Notes: a model not told the origin generated them from the letters alone. A stretch of 64,000 bases of DNA from Micrasema longulum (GCA_022494885.1 JAGVSM010005018.1:1-64000), one strand, 5' to 3'; positions 25,078 through 47,950 are shown, numbered from the stretch's first letter. Program-made: numbers and translations.

Positions 25078-26814
25078 CCCTACCGAGGAAATGGAATTTC
25101 CAAACGATAGACATAATTCACAATACCGGGAGCGGGTCCCGGTATTACCTTTTGTACCATATATTTCTCTATTTTCTAAAGAAATGTCGTGAACTTTTGT
25201 TTCGTGGACTATGGACACTTTGAGACTTCACGTCGCATAATAGATATTTAACCTGCGCCAACTTTATGTTTCTTGTGTGATTCATCAAAAAATTAAATTA
25301 CGAGTACTGTTTTGTTAGCTGATGAAGTTAATAGTGGATTAATTACTAGTGAATGTTATCTGGGTGGTTTATTTTTATCATATCCTAAATTTGTTACAAA
25401 GTTCTATTCTGTTACAAGTACTAAAACTAGAACAATAAATTATCCTTCGGTATATTGAGTGTTTACAAAAAGTACTTTGGTTTATTATATTAAATCACTA
25501 CGGATCTATACTATATTATATAATGAGACCTCTGAACATGTTTAAATACACATATAAATGAGCCGTTTTTAATATTTTGTATAAATTCCCGTGAATACTA
25601 GTTTGAGAAACTTGCCTTAGGAGCCTTCCTGTAGTGGACGAGAGTGCTGCGTTAAATGTCCAACATGTTGTGTACTGTGCCGATGTTAATGTTTATTTTT
25701 ATGTAATGGCAATCTTTCGATCGTTCGCTTTGGAGAAGCGTATTATTTTGTATAAAGTATTATATATGTTTTAGTTAATTCCCCCCTTTCAGTAACATAC
25801 TCAGTATTCCAAACTTATTTAATTAAATATGAAATGAATATTTTTTGTGTCCTTAACATCTTATTTATTTTATGAAACATGCTAACAATTTTTAAGTCTT
25901 TTTATGAAAAATTTGTTATAATATAGTCTCTTATTAATTTGAAATATGTAGACGTAATATCTTATGATATGTGAAAAATTATGAGTACTGTAAGTATAAC
26001 ACCAAAAATAACCGCAGATCTAAGGTATGCGTTTTCTAGACCAACAAATGAAATCTGGAAAGATACATAATATATAACATGTGCAATCATTAAAATGTTA
26101 TGAAAAATTCACCTTTTTATTTAACCAGTTTCTATATAAAACCTATCCTTTATATTACTCGTGGCTCTCTATTGAGTGGTAAGACAAATCATCATCTGAT
26201 TTTTTAATAATATGAAAATTTCATTTACATATTGTTTTATATCGAAGTGCAATGTTCTGTGTCAATATTCCTGAATTAAGTACATAATATGTTCAAATAA
26301 ATAACAACTTTGTTTTTAACCACTTATTTTTTCTACCAACCGGTTCAGAGCTATACAAGCTTCTTTATCAAGGTATACTTAACTAATGAATTCTATCCTA
26401 TTTTATTTTATCAATGTTTACTAAATATGCTGCATATTGAGCTAATAAATCAAGTATTTTTGTCTTATAAGGATGGGAAGCATTATGTCAGATGGACATG
26501 ATCTTTAAAACTAGACAGGAGTCGACTAAATGTAATATTGTTTATTTGGTTATTTATAATTTTTTTCTTATTATGAATCGCTTTTTTTAAATTTCTTAGA
26601 TTTCCAAGTTGTCTAATTTTAATATTGTATTTTCAACATGAAGAACTTTTAATCCAGTTTCGTTATTGAAATTATGATTATTTTCTATCAAATGGTTTGC
26701 AAATTCAGAAAAAATATTATTTAGACCTTAAGTGATGAATGAATTAATTAATAACCACAAAGTTAGTGCTTCAAATATAAACTTTATATTTGAATTCATT
26801 AATAATTATTCATT

Positions 26815-26945
26815 CAGTTTCATAGTTCCCGGAATAGCATTTGAAGTGTAAGACTTACCTTGGTGTAATAAATGATCATGAAACAAGAAACACCACAGTA
26901 CTAATGCTGTGTCCTATGTACCATTAGGTTAAGGGTAAGTCATAA
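26815..26945 (+). repeat. tRNA-derived SINE, 3' part
   Basis: 'TTTCATAGTTCCCGGAATAG', 'TGAAGTGTAAGACTTACC' and 'GTCCTATGTACCATTAGG' match the body and 3' landmarks of the SINE family. The head is missing. Confidence 0.6.
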
Positions 26946-27872
26946 GAACAGAAAAAACTCTCCGCAACTTTAGTACTCAACGCATATTAGGAATTGAACA
27001 TGATCTTGAATAATTCTCTAGGTGAATTGCAAACTAATTATGTAGATTTCTGTTGTCAGGGTCAACTGTATGATAATGCGAGTCTCTAGTCTTAACAAAA
27101 GCTCAGTTTACCTTACGTGTTTGTTGTTCTTACAAAATTGCGCAAACACTGCCAGTTTAAACTAGACAGATAATCTTTCTGCAGTATGTAAAAATATTTA
27201 GGATTTTAGCAATGGCAGGTCTTTGATTTTTATGGCATATTACTCTCAGCAACTTACAGAATTTGATATAGTATTTCAGAAGAATACTGTGAATAAATAT
27301 TTTGCATCTATTATATTCTACTATATAATAATTCCATACACACAATGATACTTTGTGTGTATTAAAAAATGAGAGTTGGTAATATTTAAATTATTTATTA
27401 CTTTTTTATGCAAATTACATCAAATTTACAGCGTCAGTAGTGAGTTTTTTATTCGCAATAATATTATTCAATGCCTACTAAAGCTTGTGTAAGAAATATG
27501 GCACTAATAATTATAATTATAATGTGTCTTAACAAGTTAAGAATATGTCATTGAGAAAAAGATTTGACCCTTTAAACTTCTTATTGAAAGACATATATCC
27601 GAGGAAAAATGCAATAAAACTTCCCACAGTTGGTGTCACCTGCCTACTTTAATCATGTTAAATTCATGGGATCGATCATCGGCATGCAAAAAATCCCACA
27701 AGACCCTTCATCTGCCTTAAAGTTTCATACAAGTTTATTATTTTTTTATTTTTTTAATTTAATAAGAATTTCAATAAGATTTTGTAAACTAGCTAACATA
27801 ACTCAATTCATCAAACTCAAGCTACTAATGTTTTTGGTTAGAAAATATCTTGGTATTTTTCGTAGGTTAAAA

Positions 27873-28288
27873 GCTGTTTACACGCGGACAATACAATATT
27901 GTTTTGTTCCAGGACTCAAACATTGTCCATGTGTAAACAGCAATTTTTAGGACAAAAAATTGTCCCGAACATCGCCACCAAGATAGATGGGCAGGCTATC
28001 TCTGCGGAACAGTGATTATCTTCACCACTGCGGAGAAAAAAAAATATTTATGTTATTTAGTTGGTTTTTTGATAATTCCAATACATCTTTGTATAAAATA
28101 AATGCATAGTATTTTTCGGGAAGTGGCTCGTAATAAACGTCATCGTGTATTCATTTTCGCAGTGCTCACATCTGAACTGTGGCCAAATTTTCGTATTGTC
28201 CCAGCATTCTATTCAGCGCGGTCGAGGCTCTTCACGGAGCTGAGACAAGACAATATTGTCATATCTATTGTATAGTCCGCATGTAAAC
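27873..28288. mobile_element. MITE candidate with imperfect terminal inverted repeats
   Basis: The left end 'GTTTACACGCGGACAATACA' and the complement of the right end 'GTTTACATGCGGACTATACA' agree over about 22 of 25 bases. A further inverted copy sits just inside the left end ('GTCCATGTGTAAACAGC', about 27915). About 415 bp, no coding frame. Target duplication not resolved. Confidence 0.45.
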
Positions 28289-28299
28289 GACTACTACTA

Positions 28300-28745
28300 C
28301 TACTAACATCACGTCATTTCTCCACAGGGGTAGGCAGAGAGGATAGACCGCCACACACGTCTAGCTTGACATACATTCCTAGTTTCTTCCACATTCATAC
28401 ATGCCCTTCGGCCGTGTCTTGTTTTGATGTGACCAGACTTGAGATTTTGATTTATCTGATCATGCCACATTTTTCTCGGTTTTCCAAGTCCTACATTACC
28501 ATTCATTCTAGCCATATATCTGTTTTACCATTCTTTCGTCATCCATTCGTTCTACACAACCTAACACTATCCTGTCTCAGATTTACACTCTCACCTGATT
28601 TCACCGTTCATAACCCTGTCACACATTGATTTCCCACGCATTCATCTAAGCCAGCATATTTCCACAACATTCACTCTGCTTTCATCCTTCCTCTGCCAGT
28701 TGCGCGTTTCACTCCCGTACATGAGTCTTGAGACTAAAACCCCGT
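28300..28745 (-). mobile_element. RTE-like LINE C-terminal tail
   Basis: The minus-strand frame 28309-28515 has 'ARMNGNVGLGKPRKMWHDQ', 'LKSGHIKTRHGRRACMNVEE' and 'YPCGEM', matching the tail at 22036-22445 closely at DNA level. It is a 5'-truncated, inactive copy. Confidence 0.65.
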
Positions 28746-29307
28746 TGTGCACTGCCAGTCTAGCTTCGATTGATATCTTTTTATTAGCAATTACTGTGCT
28801 CATTACGGCTCTCTACAGAATATGTATATTAAAAACACACTTATTTTACTTTAAAAAATATCTGGAGAATTATTTTAACAATTGTAGATGCACAGAATGG
28901 TTTTTTTTTTTCAATAAATCCATCACCAATTACTTTTATGTGAATACATTTTTTTATTATTTCTTCCTATCTGTTAAATGGACTTTATTATGACCTAACT
29001 TTAAATGTGAGTAAAATAAATGGAAGCCAAGGGGTTAATACATTTATCTATCTCTAGGCACAGTTACATGAATTTGCACTATAATTACTTAATAGCTGTA
29101 GCACATTATAGTCACAAATGTACATAATATATTCGTAGTACAAGATTTTTCCTTTTGAGGATATGCACTTTTCTATCGTTGATGTTATCATTTCACTCGT
29201 AACTTTTAATACATACCTATTGTAATACAGGGTATCTTCAGTAGTTTTATTAATTGAATTCTGTTTTTCAATACCCATTCAACCTAAAAACTCTTGCAAA
29301 AATGTGC

Positions 29308-29470
29308 TGATTTACTTGCATTAGTATGGGACACTGCATCGGTATTCCAATTTTGGGGTATTTGGTTCGTGTTTATTACACGGAAAGCAGGCGATCAGTC
29401 TTACGCTTCAGGTGCCAGTTTAAGGACAATACAGTGTAGAACGACATTTAAAATAAATGTTTTACTGTAA
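29308..29470 (-). repeat. tRNA-derived SINE, 3' part
   Basis: On the plus strand 'GGGACACTGCATCGGTATTC', 'CGATCAGTCTTACGCTTCAG' and 'GTGCCAGT' are the complements of family landmarks. The head is missing. Confidence 0.65.
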
Positions 29471-32144
29471 ACCAAATATGTATTCACTTCTCTTAAGACT
29501 AATTCTGCATAAAAAGCTAAAAAATTGGAAATCAACAGGCAAACACTAAGGTGGTTGAATTTTTTCTCCAATAATTGTTAATTTTCTCCAGAATCAGAAT
29601 AAACATAGTCAACAAAATCTCAAAAGGTTGTCAGACCAACAATGAAAATAGTTCGATAACATATTTTTAAATTAGTAAAAACAGGTCAACAGAAGAAATA
29701 TTTATGTTTAAAGCAAAGCAAATATAATTTTTCATATCCGAGTACCAGTTAATATTCGGTTAGCTTCCACCTGTAATAATAGTGGAACAATATTGAGATT
29801 ACCAAATGTTTGCATTGATAAGAAGTTTTATTTGTTTTGTTCCTGACAGATCAAGTTTACATTAGCAGTTACGTTTTGTAGGAAATAATTACTCTTTGTG
29901 GTTATCCATTCCATAAAATAATTGTGTTATTTTTTTAAAGTAGTTTGCAGTACCAAAAAACAGATATAATTTTTTTTTTTTTTTTTTAATTTCAGCTAAT
30001 AAAATTATATTTTCTAATTATATTTATTTTTAAAAATAAAAGACATAATTTTGAAACGGTTTTTATGCGGATCTCTAAATTTTTTATTCCAAATGTTTAT
30101 CAGTGTTAGAAATATTCACATACGGTTCAAAGTATGTGTATCCGAATGAAGAATCTTTATTGAATTTTCTCGGTAAATAATTGAATAAAATTACTAATTC
30201 AACCAAGGTAGCCATTTCTTAAATTCAACCGCTATGTAAACATAAGCAATTCGAAGCAGTGGCAGTGGATTATTTGTTTTGTTTGTGATTCCCACACATC
30301 GGAGCCGGTCCAAGTCATCTGTTGAACAGATGCGTAGGCAGAGTCATGTGCGGATGATAATTGTTTTCCCAGTTATAGGGAGTTCGTGTGAATAGTAGAT
30401 ATCGCAGCTGCTGGCAGATTAACTCCTGACACAGCCACCTGTCGTTGAATAATGACCTATTGCTGAATGTCGGCAGCCGACAGCCGACAGAACAAACACA
30501 TGGCTCTATAAATAAGCCCGATGGCCATTGCTTACATTGGAGTTTATTTTGAGATGTAGCTTTGTGATTGGAAATGAGCGGGTAGATTGGATTTGCTTTT
30601 CAGTAAAACTACAATGCAGAGCTCAATGCCAGTAATATATTTTATCTGGAAATACAACACAACACTTTCCAAGATTAGTATAAAATAAAATGTAAAATAC
30701 GGTTAGTTCAGTATATATAGATAAAAGTCGAATAATGATCGGAGATAAAAGTAGTGCGATGAAGAGGACTCAGACACACCACTGACATCGAGTGGTTCAC
30801 CTCCGCAGTAGCCCTTAACTAGGAATCTTTAAATAAGTTTAACTCTATAATTTATACCCGAGTTTACCTCGAGGGTAAAGTAAAATCAATAAATAAACTA
30901 CAAAAAATATAACAGCACATAAACACTTAAATCTATCAATTTAATTATCTGTAATTCACCGATAAAACACACAAGTGCTGATGATATTCTGAATGAAGAT
31001 ACCTATCATATAATGAAGAGAATTTTTCTTGTTATATAATAAAACAACATGTTATTAGTGGACATTCACTCGCAGACAGTAGCGACCTTTCAGACATAGC
31101 GGACAAAACGGTGAGGAAAGTACGGTATAGAGAAGGAAGAGGCGTGTAGTAGCGCTCCCGAGTGGGACATGAGTGGAACTAGCCGGTGTGGACTCCTACA
31201 AACTCCAGTTCACCATACAACCTCCACATTACATTCTCACTTTTATAAAAAGTTTGATATTAATATTCAAATAAATAATGTCTTAAAATTACTTTTACAA
31301 TCTTCATCCCGTAACGCACATTGAATTGCCATACAAATTATTGTTAAATATAAATTATTTGAAAATATTTTCTACATTCGATAAATTTAAATAGGGATTT
31401 GCTTACTTCTCCGGCCTCGATATACATATACATATATATATAATAATAATAATTTAACTATTTCCCAAAAAGAATTTAAATATGAAAGATCTTATTTAAC
31501 TTTTGATATAATAATATTAACGCAGACATTATCCACTTCACACAAAAATTGTATACCTAGAAAACATTTACAGTAACTGGCGGAAAAGGGAAAGTAGAAT
31601 ATTTACACTGGAAAATGGAGAGATAGATATTGCACCCAACGTCCCGATCCTCGCAACAATTAGCTCAGACACAATTGTGATATTACATATTTTATACAAT
31701 TAAGTACAAGTTGTAGCGAAGATATTAGTTAAGACAGTAATCTATTATATATATTTTATAATTATAATATATGTAATATAACACAGTATTATTAGGGTGA
31801 GTGGGCTGAGCCAAGTGCACGAACCATCAACAACATGTTACCGGAGATGACACCGTAAGCCGACCGCAAACATTATGTACGAGGAACACTTCCACAGAAC
31901 CTTAACGATGAAAGAATAACAGTGCAGTGGATTAGAAACGAACGTGCATATCTTAAAAGTTAATTGACTAGCAACTAAGAATCTGTCGCCCGCAGACTTC
32001 CGCGTAATTAACGAGATATAGAAATTTTACTTGGTCGATATTCGACGGCGATACGGGGCAACATTCCGGGTCGTCGGGTCTCTCCCACGCGGGAGACGGG
32101 AGAAGGCGGAGGCAACCTCGCGGGCCAAGCGGCACTCCGGGCCT

Positions 32145-33626
32145 TCACGAGTGCACGCTGTTCACGGCCTTCTTTTCCTGCGGCTCCGGCGTCCGCTGCC
32201 CATCCCGGCGCGGCGGCATGCGCTCGTTGATGGCGTCCAGCCCCTTGGCCTCCGCGAACGACGTGATCTTGTGGTTGGGGGAGAAGCCCTGCAGTGCATT
32301 CTTCAGCGACGTCTTGCCGCCCGATAGGGCTCCCAGCGGCAGGGCTCCGGTAGGCGTGAGCCCCTTCAGCTGCAGCACCGACTCGCTCTCTTCGCGCAGC
32401 ACCGAGAATACGTGCGCCATCTTGCCGATAGCGCGGATCTTGTTACGGATGACCTCCTTGCGCAGGTTGGCCTCCTCCATGGCGTCGTCACCCTCCGACA
32501 TGAGCTCGTCGTCGGAGCAGATGTTCAACACATTGACCAGCATCTCGGTGACCTTTTCCCCCACGAAGGGCAAGGACCAGGTGAACACGTCCATGAAGTT
32601 GGGGAGCCAGTACGGGTGCGGCGAGCAGTTGAACTGCCGAATATTCATGACGTTGTTCTCGTACTTGAGCACTGCGGCCTTGTTGTTGTACACGTCCAGG
32701 TAGTTGGGCGCCGAAAAGATGGTGATGAGACTTGGGAAGCCGGTGGTCTGGCTCTTGCGGTACATGCGGTAGCCCGCGTCCTGAGCCTCGTGAGCGCGGA
32801 TGATGGACAGCAAGTTGTTCTTCTGCAAGAAGTCGCAGCATGCTGCGTAACTGTAGAAGTAGGAGCAGCCCCGTACCGAATTGTGTGAGAAGTGCTCGGT
32901 GTTCTTTTCATTTCCGAAGTCCTCGAGCGGGTCGGACCACAGCAAGTCGCACATGGGTCCGAAGGCCGGCGGCTCCTTGAACCTGTCGAGCTTGCGAATG
33001 TCGTCCAGGTTGTGGATCTCGGGAGAGAGCCCCCCGTGGACACACAGGAACTGCTGGTTCATCAGCGCGGCGAGCGGCAGGCAGTCGAAGGCGTCCATGC
33101 AGGCGTCGTACACTCTCTCCGAATACTTGATTTTACACTCCTGTTTGAAGGTGAAGTATTCTGTGAGATGCCTACACTCGTGATTCCCTCTCAAAAGGAA
33201 CAACGTCGTGGGGTGGCACAGTTTCAAGGCCCAAAGGTATAAAACACATTCTATACTAAAATATCCTCTATCTACATAGTCTCCCAGGAACAGGTACTTG
33301 GTGCAGGCGGGGGAGCCTCCGACCTCGAACAGCTTCATGAGGTCATAGAACTGGCCGTGTACGTCCCCGCACACGGTCACGGGCGCCTCGATGTCGATCA
33401 TGGTCTTCTCGGAGCGCAGCAGCGCCGCCCCGTCCTGGATTATCCGGAGCGCGGCCGCCTCCTCGATTCGCCCCTCGAGCGTGAAGTGTTGTTTGAGGAC
33501 GTCGGGGGAAGGCTTGGACGTCTGGGCATCGAACACTTCCGCGATCGTCAGTTTGTGACTCGGGGGGAACGCGACACCTTGAATCATCCGTTGCGTCGTT
33601 GACGCCTTTTCGATATTTCCGGACAT
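32145..33626 (-). CDS. CanA: Calcineurin A (Ca2+/calmodulin-dependent protein phosphatase 2B), intronless
   Basis: A 493-residue catalytic subunit of the serine/threonine phosphatase that dephosphorylates NFAT-type and other substrates when Ca2+-calmodulin and calcineurin B are bound. The metallophosphatase core carries GDVHGQ (87-92), GDYVDRG (115-121), RGNHE (146-150) and HGG (197-199). The Leu-rich calcineurin B helix is at about 343-372. The calmodulin-binding segment is about 388-413 ('[19 protein letters not shown]'). The autoinhibitory segment is 454-473 ('[20 protein letters not shown]'). All domains are present in the usual order and length. The whole coding region is one uninterrupted exon, GC-rich with GC-biased third positions in an AT-rich setting, which suggests a retrocopy or intron loss. 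With no stop or frameshift it looks functional. The ATG at 33626 gives the expected N-terminus. Confidence 0.96.
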   Translation of the reverse strand: MSGNIEKASTTQRMIQGVAFPPSHKLTIAEVFDAQTSKPSPDVLKQHFTLEGRIEEAAALRIIQDGAALLRSEKTMIDIEAPVTVCGDVHGQFYDLMKLFEVGGSPACTKYLFLGDYVDRGYFSIECVLYLWALKLCHPTTLFLLRGNHECRHLTEYFTFKQECKIKYSERVYDACMDAFDCLPLAALMNQQFLCVHGGLSPEIHNLDDIRKLDRFKEPPAFGPMCDLLWSDPLEDFGNEKNTEHFSHNSVRGCSYFYSYAACCDFLQKNNLLSIIRAHEAQDAGYRMYRKSQTTGFPSLITIFSAPNYLDVYNNKAAVLKYENNVMNIRQFNCSPHPYWLPNFMDVFTWSLPFVGEKVTEMLVNVLNICSDDELMSEGDDAMEEANLRKEVIRNKIRAIGKMAHVFSVLREESESVLQLKGLTPTGALPLGALSGGKTSLKNALQGFSPNHKITSFAEAKGLDAINERMPPRRDGQRTPEPQEKKAVNSVHS

Positions 33627-36282
33627 ATTTGTCTTTTTACACTTTAATCCATAAACACGATTATTTTTTTACTTCAAAATGGCAGAGAACAGAGCTAAAG
33701 CCCTGACCCCCGATCAGAGCACGGACTACTGCGCACTGAAAAACTATGCGCAATCGCCTGGCGGTGGTCAATAAAATAAACAGGGATATCGAGCGCGTTT
33801 TATTACATTTGAAATATACTTTTTTCGTATGACATGACATAAACGAGGCTGAGATTCGGTATTTCTAGAAACTTTTCTAATGCGAATAATTTACAAAATG
33901 CGCCAATTCGTTTTATCAAGAAATTCACCTACTAAAATGCCAAACGCCCAAAATACCAGGTAGGTACTCTGGTGACTGGTGACCTATCTTTGCGTATCTT
34001 TATTATTTTTTTGTTAACCCTTTCAAACTTGATATTTCCATTGAGTATTACCAATGGACTATTAATTTGATAAGAAATTAAAATTCTTATTTATATTTAT
34101 TTCGTCCTGACAGACCTTACTAGCAAATTAACTAAATTCAACAAAACAATACTGTGTTTTCATTTTTTTAATACCGAGTATTTTAGATTTTGAAATTATT
34201 CAATAACTAAAGTAATTAATTAAGAGTAAGAATTATCTTGATCTTAGCTTAATTTCGTCTTGATCGTGGAACAACGACGGATGAGCGAAAAATGCGACAA
34301 TGAAGAAAACATACAGGGTGTTCACTGTCACCCTGTCATATCCAAAACCACAATGATTAGTATGAGCAAGAAGACATACTGGCAAATTTCAATATTTTTT
34401 TAGAATGAATAAAATTTAAAAAAATAAAATGTTTAAAAAATCAAATGGTTGCTTACTTTTGCAGGGGAGAAACGAGGAGGGGGTAGTCTGGTGTCTAGTA
34501 CGCCCGTACGCCGTGCGCCGCATTGTGACGTAATAATGTTTTGATTAAATAATGTGGATAAAATTATGTTTTAGCATCAAGACGTGTCAGTAAAGGCGTT
34601 TTAAAACGATATCTGACGTGCATATAATTTTGGAAAGGGCACATCAAACATTAAAATACCTCGACTTTAATATTTCGTTCTGTAAATTTTTCTCAATATC
34701 TGCTATAAATTTCTTGGTTAAAATTCTAATTTTGAATAGTGTGGATAAGCGTAAAATATTAGTCGATCATAGTAAAGAAACCGTGTTATCACTTTGCTTA
34801 TGCAAAGTTTTTCAGTGCTCGGACTGAGGCGGACGAGGGGGGCACGGCGCGTGGCGTACGGGCTTACCAGACACCAGACATCAGACTCTCCCCTCCCTCT
34901 CCTCGTTTCTCCCCTGCAGAAGTAAGCAACCATTTGATTTTTAAAATTTTATTCGTTCTAAAAATGTATTTAAATGTACCAATATGTCTCCTTGCTCATA
35001 CTGATCATCGTGGTTTCGGATGTGACAGGGTTTAGTGAACACTCTGTATAATACATTAAAAATAAATACTCGCACTGTCTTTTCAATTTATATATTTATT
35101 TTGAAAGTATTATGTTTTCTTAGACATTATTGTTTTTTACAGTATATTGTTTCCATTATTAACTGTCGCGTATTGTGTAATTGCGTAATTTTTTTATTGG
35201 ATCGTCCACAACTGTCCAATATGAAAAATACAAAAAATGCTTTTATTTTACGTACATACTGTGTGTTTACCAAATAAAATAAAATCGTCATGATCGTAGA
35301 ACAACGAGGCATGTGATTTTCTTCAACTTCACTGTAGAGCGGTTTACGCTACAACTTGGTAAGCACAAAATTATATTATTTGATACTTTTGGGTTACTTT
35401 TTTTTTCCAAGCTTGGAATATAAAGCCTTTATATAATTTTTCAAGATCAAATGTAAAAGAAAGTCATTGTCACATTTTCGCTCATCATTTTAATTTTTTT
35501 CCCCTTTCATAGGCATTTTTTATGTTCCACCCACCGCAATCATTTTGACTTAGTACCTTTAAAACGTCGTAATTTCACTTAGTTACTGTGAGCGTTAAGA
35601 AATTAGACGTTCTCTATTAACTTTTTGAGTTTTTGATCATCCATTCATAGCAATAAGCCCGCTGGCAAATGAAAATTTGCCAGGCCAAAAACTGTAAATT
35701 TAAAAAGTGATGATGTTTTACAACCATTAACCTCACTATATTGTTATCAATATTACACCTATTATAATACACACAATATTTTTAAAGATTTCCTTTCAGA
35801 AATAATTCTTTTACAATCGCATGGAAAATGTAAACATTTTATCCACACAGAAAGCTTCGCCAGTGGCGGTGTATTGTTGTTGTTTTTGGTTTTTATTAAG
35901 GCCGTTAGTAAAAAATATACCTAATTTTGAGTGTAGATTGATGTGTAGGTTGTGCTGGCCATCCAGTACAACATAGTATTGCCATATCCATCCATTTCAT
36001 AAAATAAGTACCGTGCACAGTTTAACTTCTACGCAAAATCCTCATCATCAAGATCATCTATGGTATTGTCTACGGCTTATAAATCGTGACAGGCCGTTTC
36101 TTGAATTTTTCGTTTCTGTAATAATTGAATACATATTTTGCGTTGTTTCATGCAGTTGCATTTATAGTTCTTTGTTCTTTGTATTTTTAACTCAGTTTTA
36201 CTGAGTAATCTCTTATTGAGGAATCTTGGGGCAAACAAGCAAATCAATAAAATAAGCCGACTAAACAGGCATTTGAATTAAA
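33627..36282. other. Intergenic region between divergent calcineurin A and Rpt6 genes
   Basis: About 2.65 kb that must contain both promoters. The main recognisable item is the foldback element at 34314-35044. Bases 33640-34300 and 35050-36280 show no coding support. No confident TATA box or initiator was assigned. Confidence 0.45.
34314..35044. mobile_element. Non-autonomous DNA transposon with about 200-bp inverted ends
   Basis: The left end (34314 to about 34520) and right end (about 34815-35044) are imperfect inverted repeats. Shared blocks are 'CAGGGTGTTCACT', 'CAGTATGAGCAAG', 'TCAAATGGTTGCTTACTT' and 'GCAGGGGAGAAACGAGGAG'. TA dinucleotides flank both ends, which would fit a Tc1/mariner-type target duplication. 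The roughly 300-bp interior encodes nothing recognisable. Confidence 0.6.
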
Positions 36283-46107
<9,825 letters not shown>

Positions 46108-46444
46108 AGAGCTACTTATTGTATTTTTCATTTTATATTGTCTTATAATTAACATGTAATTATATTTAATTTTAAAGTATGAATTTTTTTTGGAATAATC
46201 GACAGATGCAGGTTAACCAACCAAACTATAAATAAATATGTTTAGATTCTAAATTGTGCCTTCTTCATGATACACGTGAGAGGGTTTAATTGGCTGGCTC
46301 TGGTCTCTCTATTAGCTTTAAATACACCTATTTCATCATACATAAAATTATTTTCATGTGTAGATGTTTGTGTAAACTATGTCCAGAAGTCTAGACTTAT
46401 ACATTTAGCCCAGAAGTACAATGAGAAATTTCAGCTCTACAGGA

Positions 46445-46790
46445 AATTGGATACAAAAAATGTTTTCTTACGCTCGGTAAAAAGTAGAGCATTAAATTGT
46501 AAAACAAAGTTACTTGAAAATCTATGAAAATAATTATAAAAAATAATCTTATTGAAACGAACTACTTTGAACGATGTCACCAGTTCATATGAATCAACCA
46601 ATGATAAGAGCGCTGTGAAAGATTTCTGGTTTACTTACTGTCAACGGACCAATTGGCTCAGAAGAAGCGGAAGAGAACTTGAGACGTTGCACACAGAATA
46701 ATTTCAGAAATGCAAAACTATAAAAAATCATAGCGCTGATAATACGATACATCAAAATTTAGAAAAATATTTTTGTCTTATTTTAATAGT
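46445..46790 (+). repeat. Unclassified repeat R3, copy 2
   Basis: Roughly 340 bp similar to 43215-43560, including 'ACTTTGAACGATGTCACC', 'AACCAATGATAAGAGCGCTG' and 'AGCGCTGATAATACGATACA'. No protein is encoded and no terminal repeats are evident here. Confidence 0.6.
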
Positions 46791-47879
46791 CTGTTGACAA
46801 ATAATAAAAAAAACACAACTTCCTCATTTAAAATCACACTATTGATCTGTTGCAATAGACACATTTTACAACTAAATAAATAATTACAATTATAAATGCG
46901 CATTCAAAATGTGAGGTCTAAAACAAATATGCCCTGATTCTTAGTTAGTAAAATGAATGCATTTACCATTTTAATCGTAATATTAAGAAATCCCAGAAGT
47001 ATTTTTAAGGAGTCTACGAAGAAAACTGTTCACTAACTTTTCTTGTATGAAAGGATCTACTTATTATTACGATGCCATAAAAAAGAATGAGCATTATTAT
47101 TTTATCAAAAATTTAGATGAGCGAATTTTATATTTTCAAAACTGTGACTACGATTTTTAATTGAATTTTATTTTGGACTTTTGTATATTTTTTTTCTATA
47201 GAATCTATAGGGACGTAATTATACACAAAAAACTGATTTTAAACACCATTTTTTCAAAATCGCGGCATTAGCCGTGGTCATTCAAGGTCACAAACTTTAG
47301 GTTTACTAAGGACCCTATGTCCACCAATTCTTTAAGTTTCAAAACATAATAACCTTTTTTATAAAAAAAAAGTACATAACGAATGACCTTGAACGTCCAA
47401 TACTTATAATAAATCTCGACAACCACCTGATGGGTCTAAACCTGGTTTTTGCAGCCGTGTAAAGTGTCCTAAAACAAAGCTACTCGTATTTGTAATATCT
47501 TTGAAAAATAAAAATTAGTACGTCAAATTCGTTTCTTACCGAAAAATACCGTATTTTACCAAAATCTGGTAAAATTCCCGTAAAATACCGCGGTAATTTT
47601 ACCGCCTTGCATCTCTAATTAAGAGATACAAAATTAGGCATGTAAGTATATGTCGATTTCATACAAACATGTGTCGTATACCAATTCCATGGTATGATAT
47701 AAAATCTGTGCTATATTGAAAAGGCGATTACATATTTAAATAGAATTCAATTAAAAAATATAAACTTATATATTTATTTTTTTACTTATTTGTGCCCATT
47801 GTGTTCCCTTAAAATTGATGAACAATATCTAAACATAACAAATCTTATAATAATAAAGATACGTATATAGTTTCATGCA

Positions 47880-47950
47880 ACTTTTATTTATGATTTTTAA
47901 CAGTGACCGGGTTTCGTCGTGACCATCATCGTCAGACTGTTACTATATAT
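47880..47950 (-). ncRNA. Hammerhead-ribozyme-like motif (type I order)
   Basis: On the minus strand the order is: TAACAGT, CTGACGA (fits core CUGANGA), a 13-nt presumed stem II, GAAA, a minimal stem III (CC-C-GG), UC at the cleavage position, then ACTGTTA, which pairs fully with TAACAGT as stem I. A very short stem III is a feature described for hammerheads of Penelope-like retroelements. Stem II pairing is poor by eye, so activity is uncertain. Confidence 0.5.

Larger units (their letters stand above)
25078..32144. other. Intergenic region between RER1 and calcineurin A
   Basis: About 7 kb between two gene 3' ends (convergent genes). It starts with the RER1 3' UTR (candidate signal at 25434). 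Identified repeats are two SINE fragments, a MITE candidate and an RTE tail, all listed separately. At 29480-30290 and 30550-32000 I see only AT-rich sequence, apart from two GC-richer islands at 30290-30545 and 31070-31200. The part nearest 32144 is probably calcineurin 3' UTR, but no AATAAA was found on the minus strand close by. Confidence 0.45.

Noticed and set aside
32031..33602. Several open frames of 80-160 codons overlapping calcineurin A on both strands
   Set aside because: They are shadows of a GC-rich true gene. The 493-codon frame has full domain content and the others have no recognisable motifs.
47540..47610. Palindromic 'TACCGTATTTTACC' / 'GGTAAAATACCG'-like cluster
   Set aside because: Short, irregular and AT-rich. 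No second copy or boundary was found to support an element.
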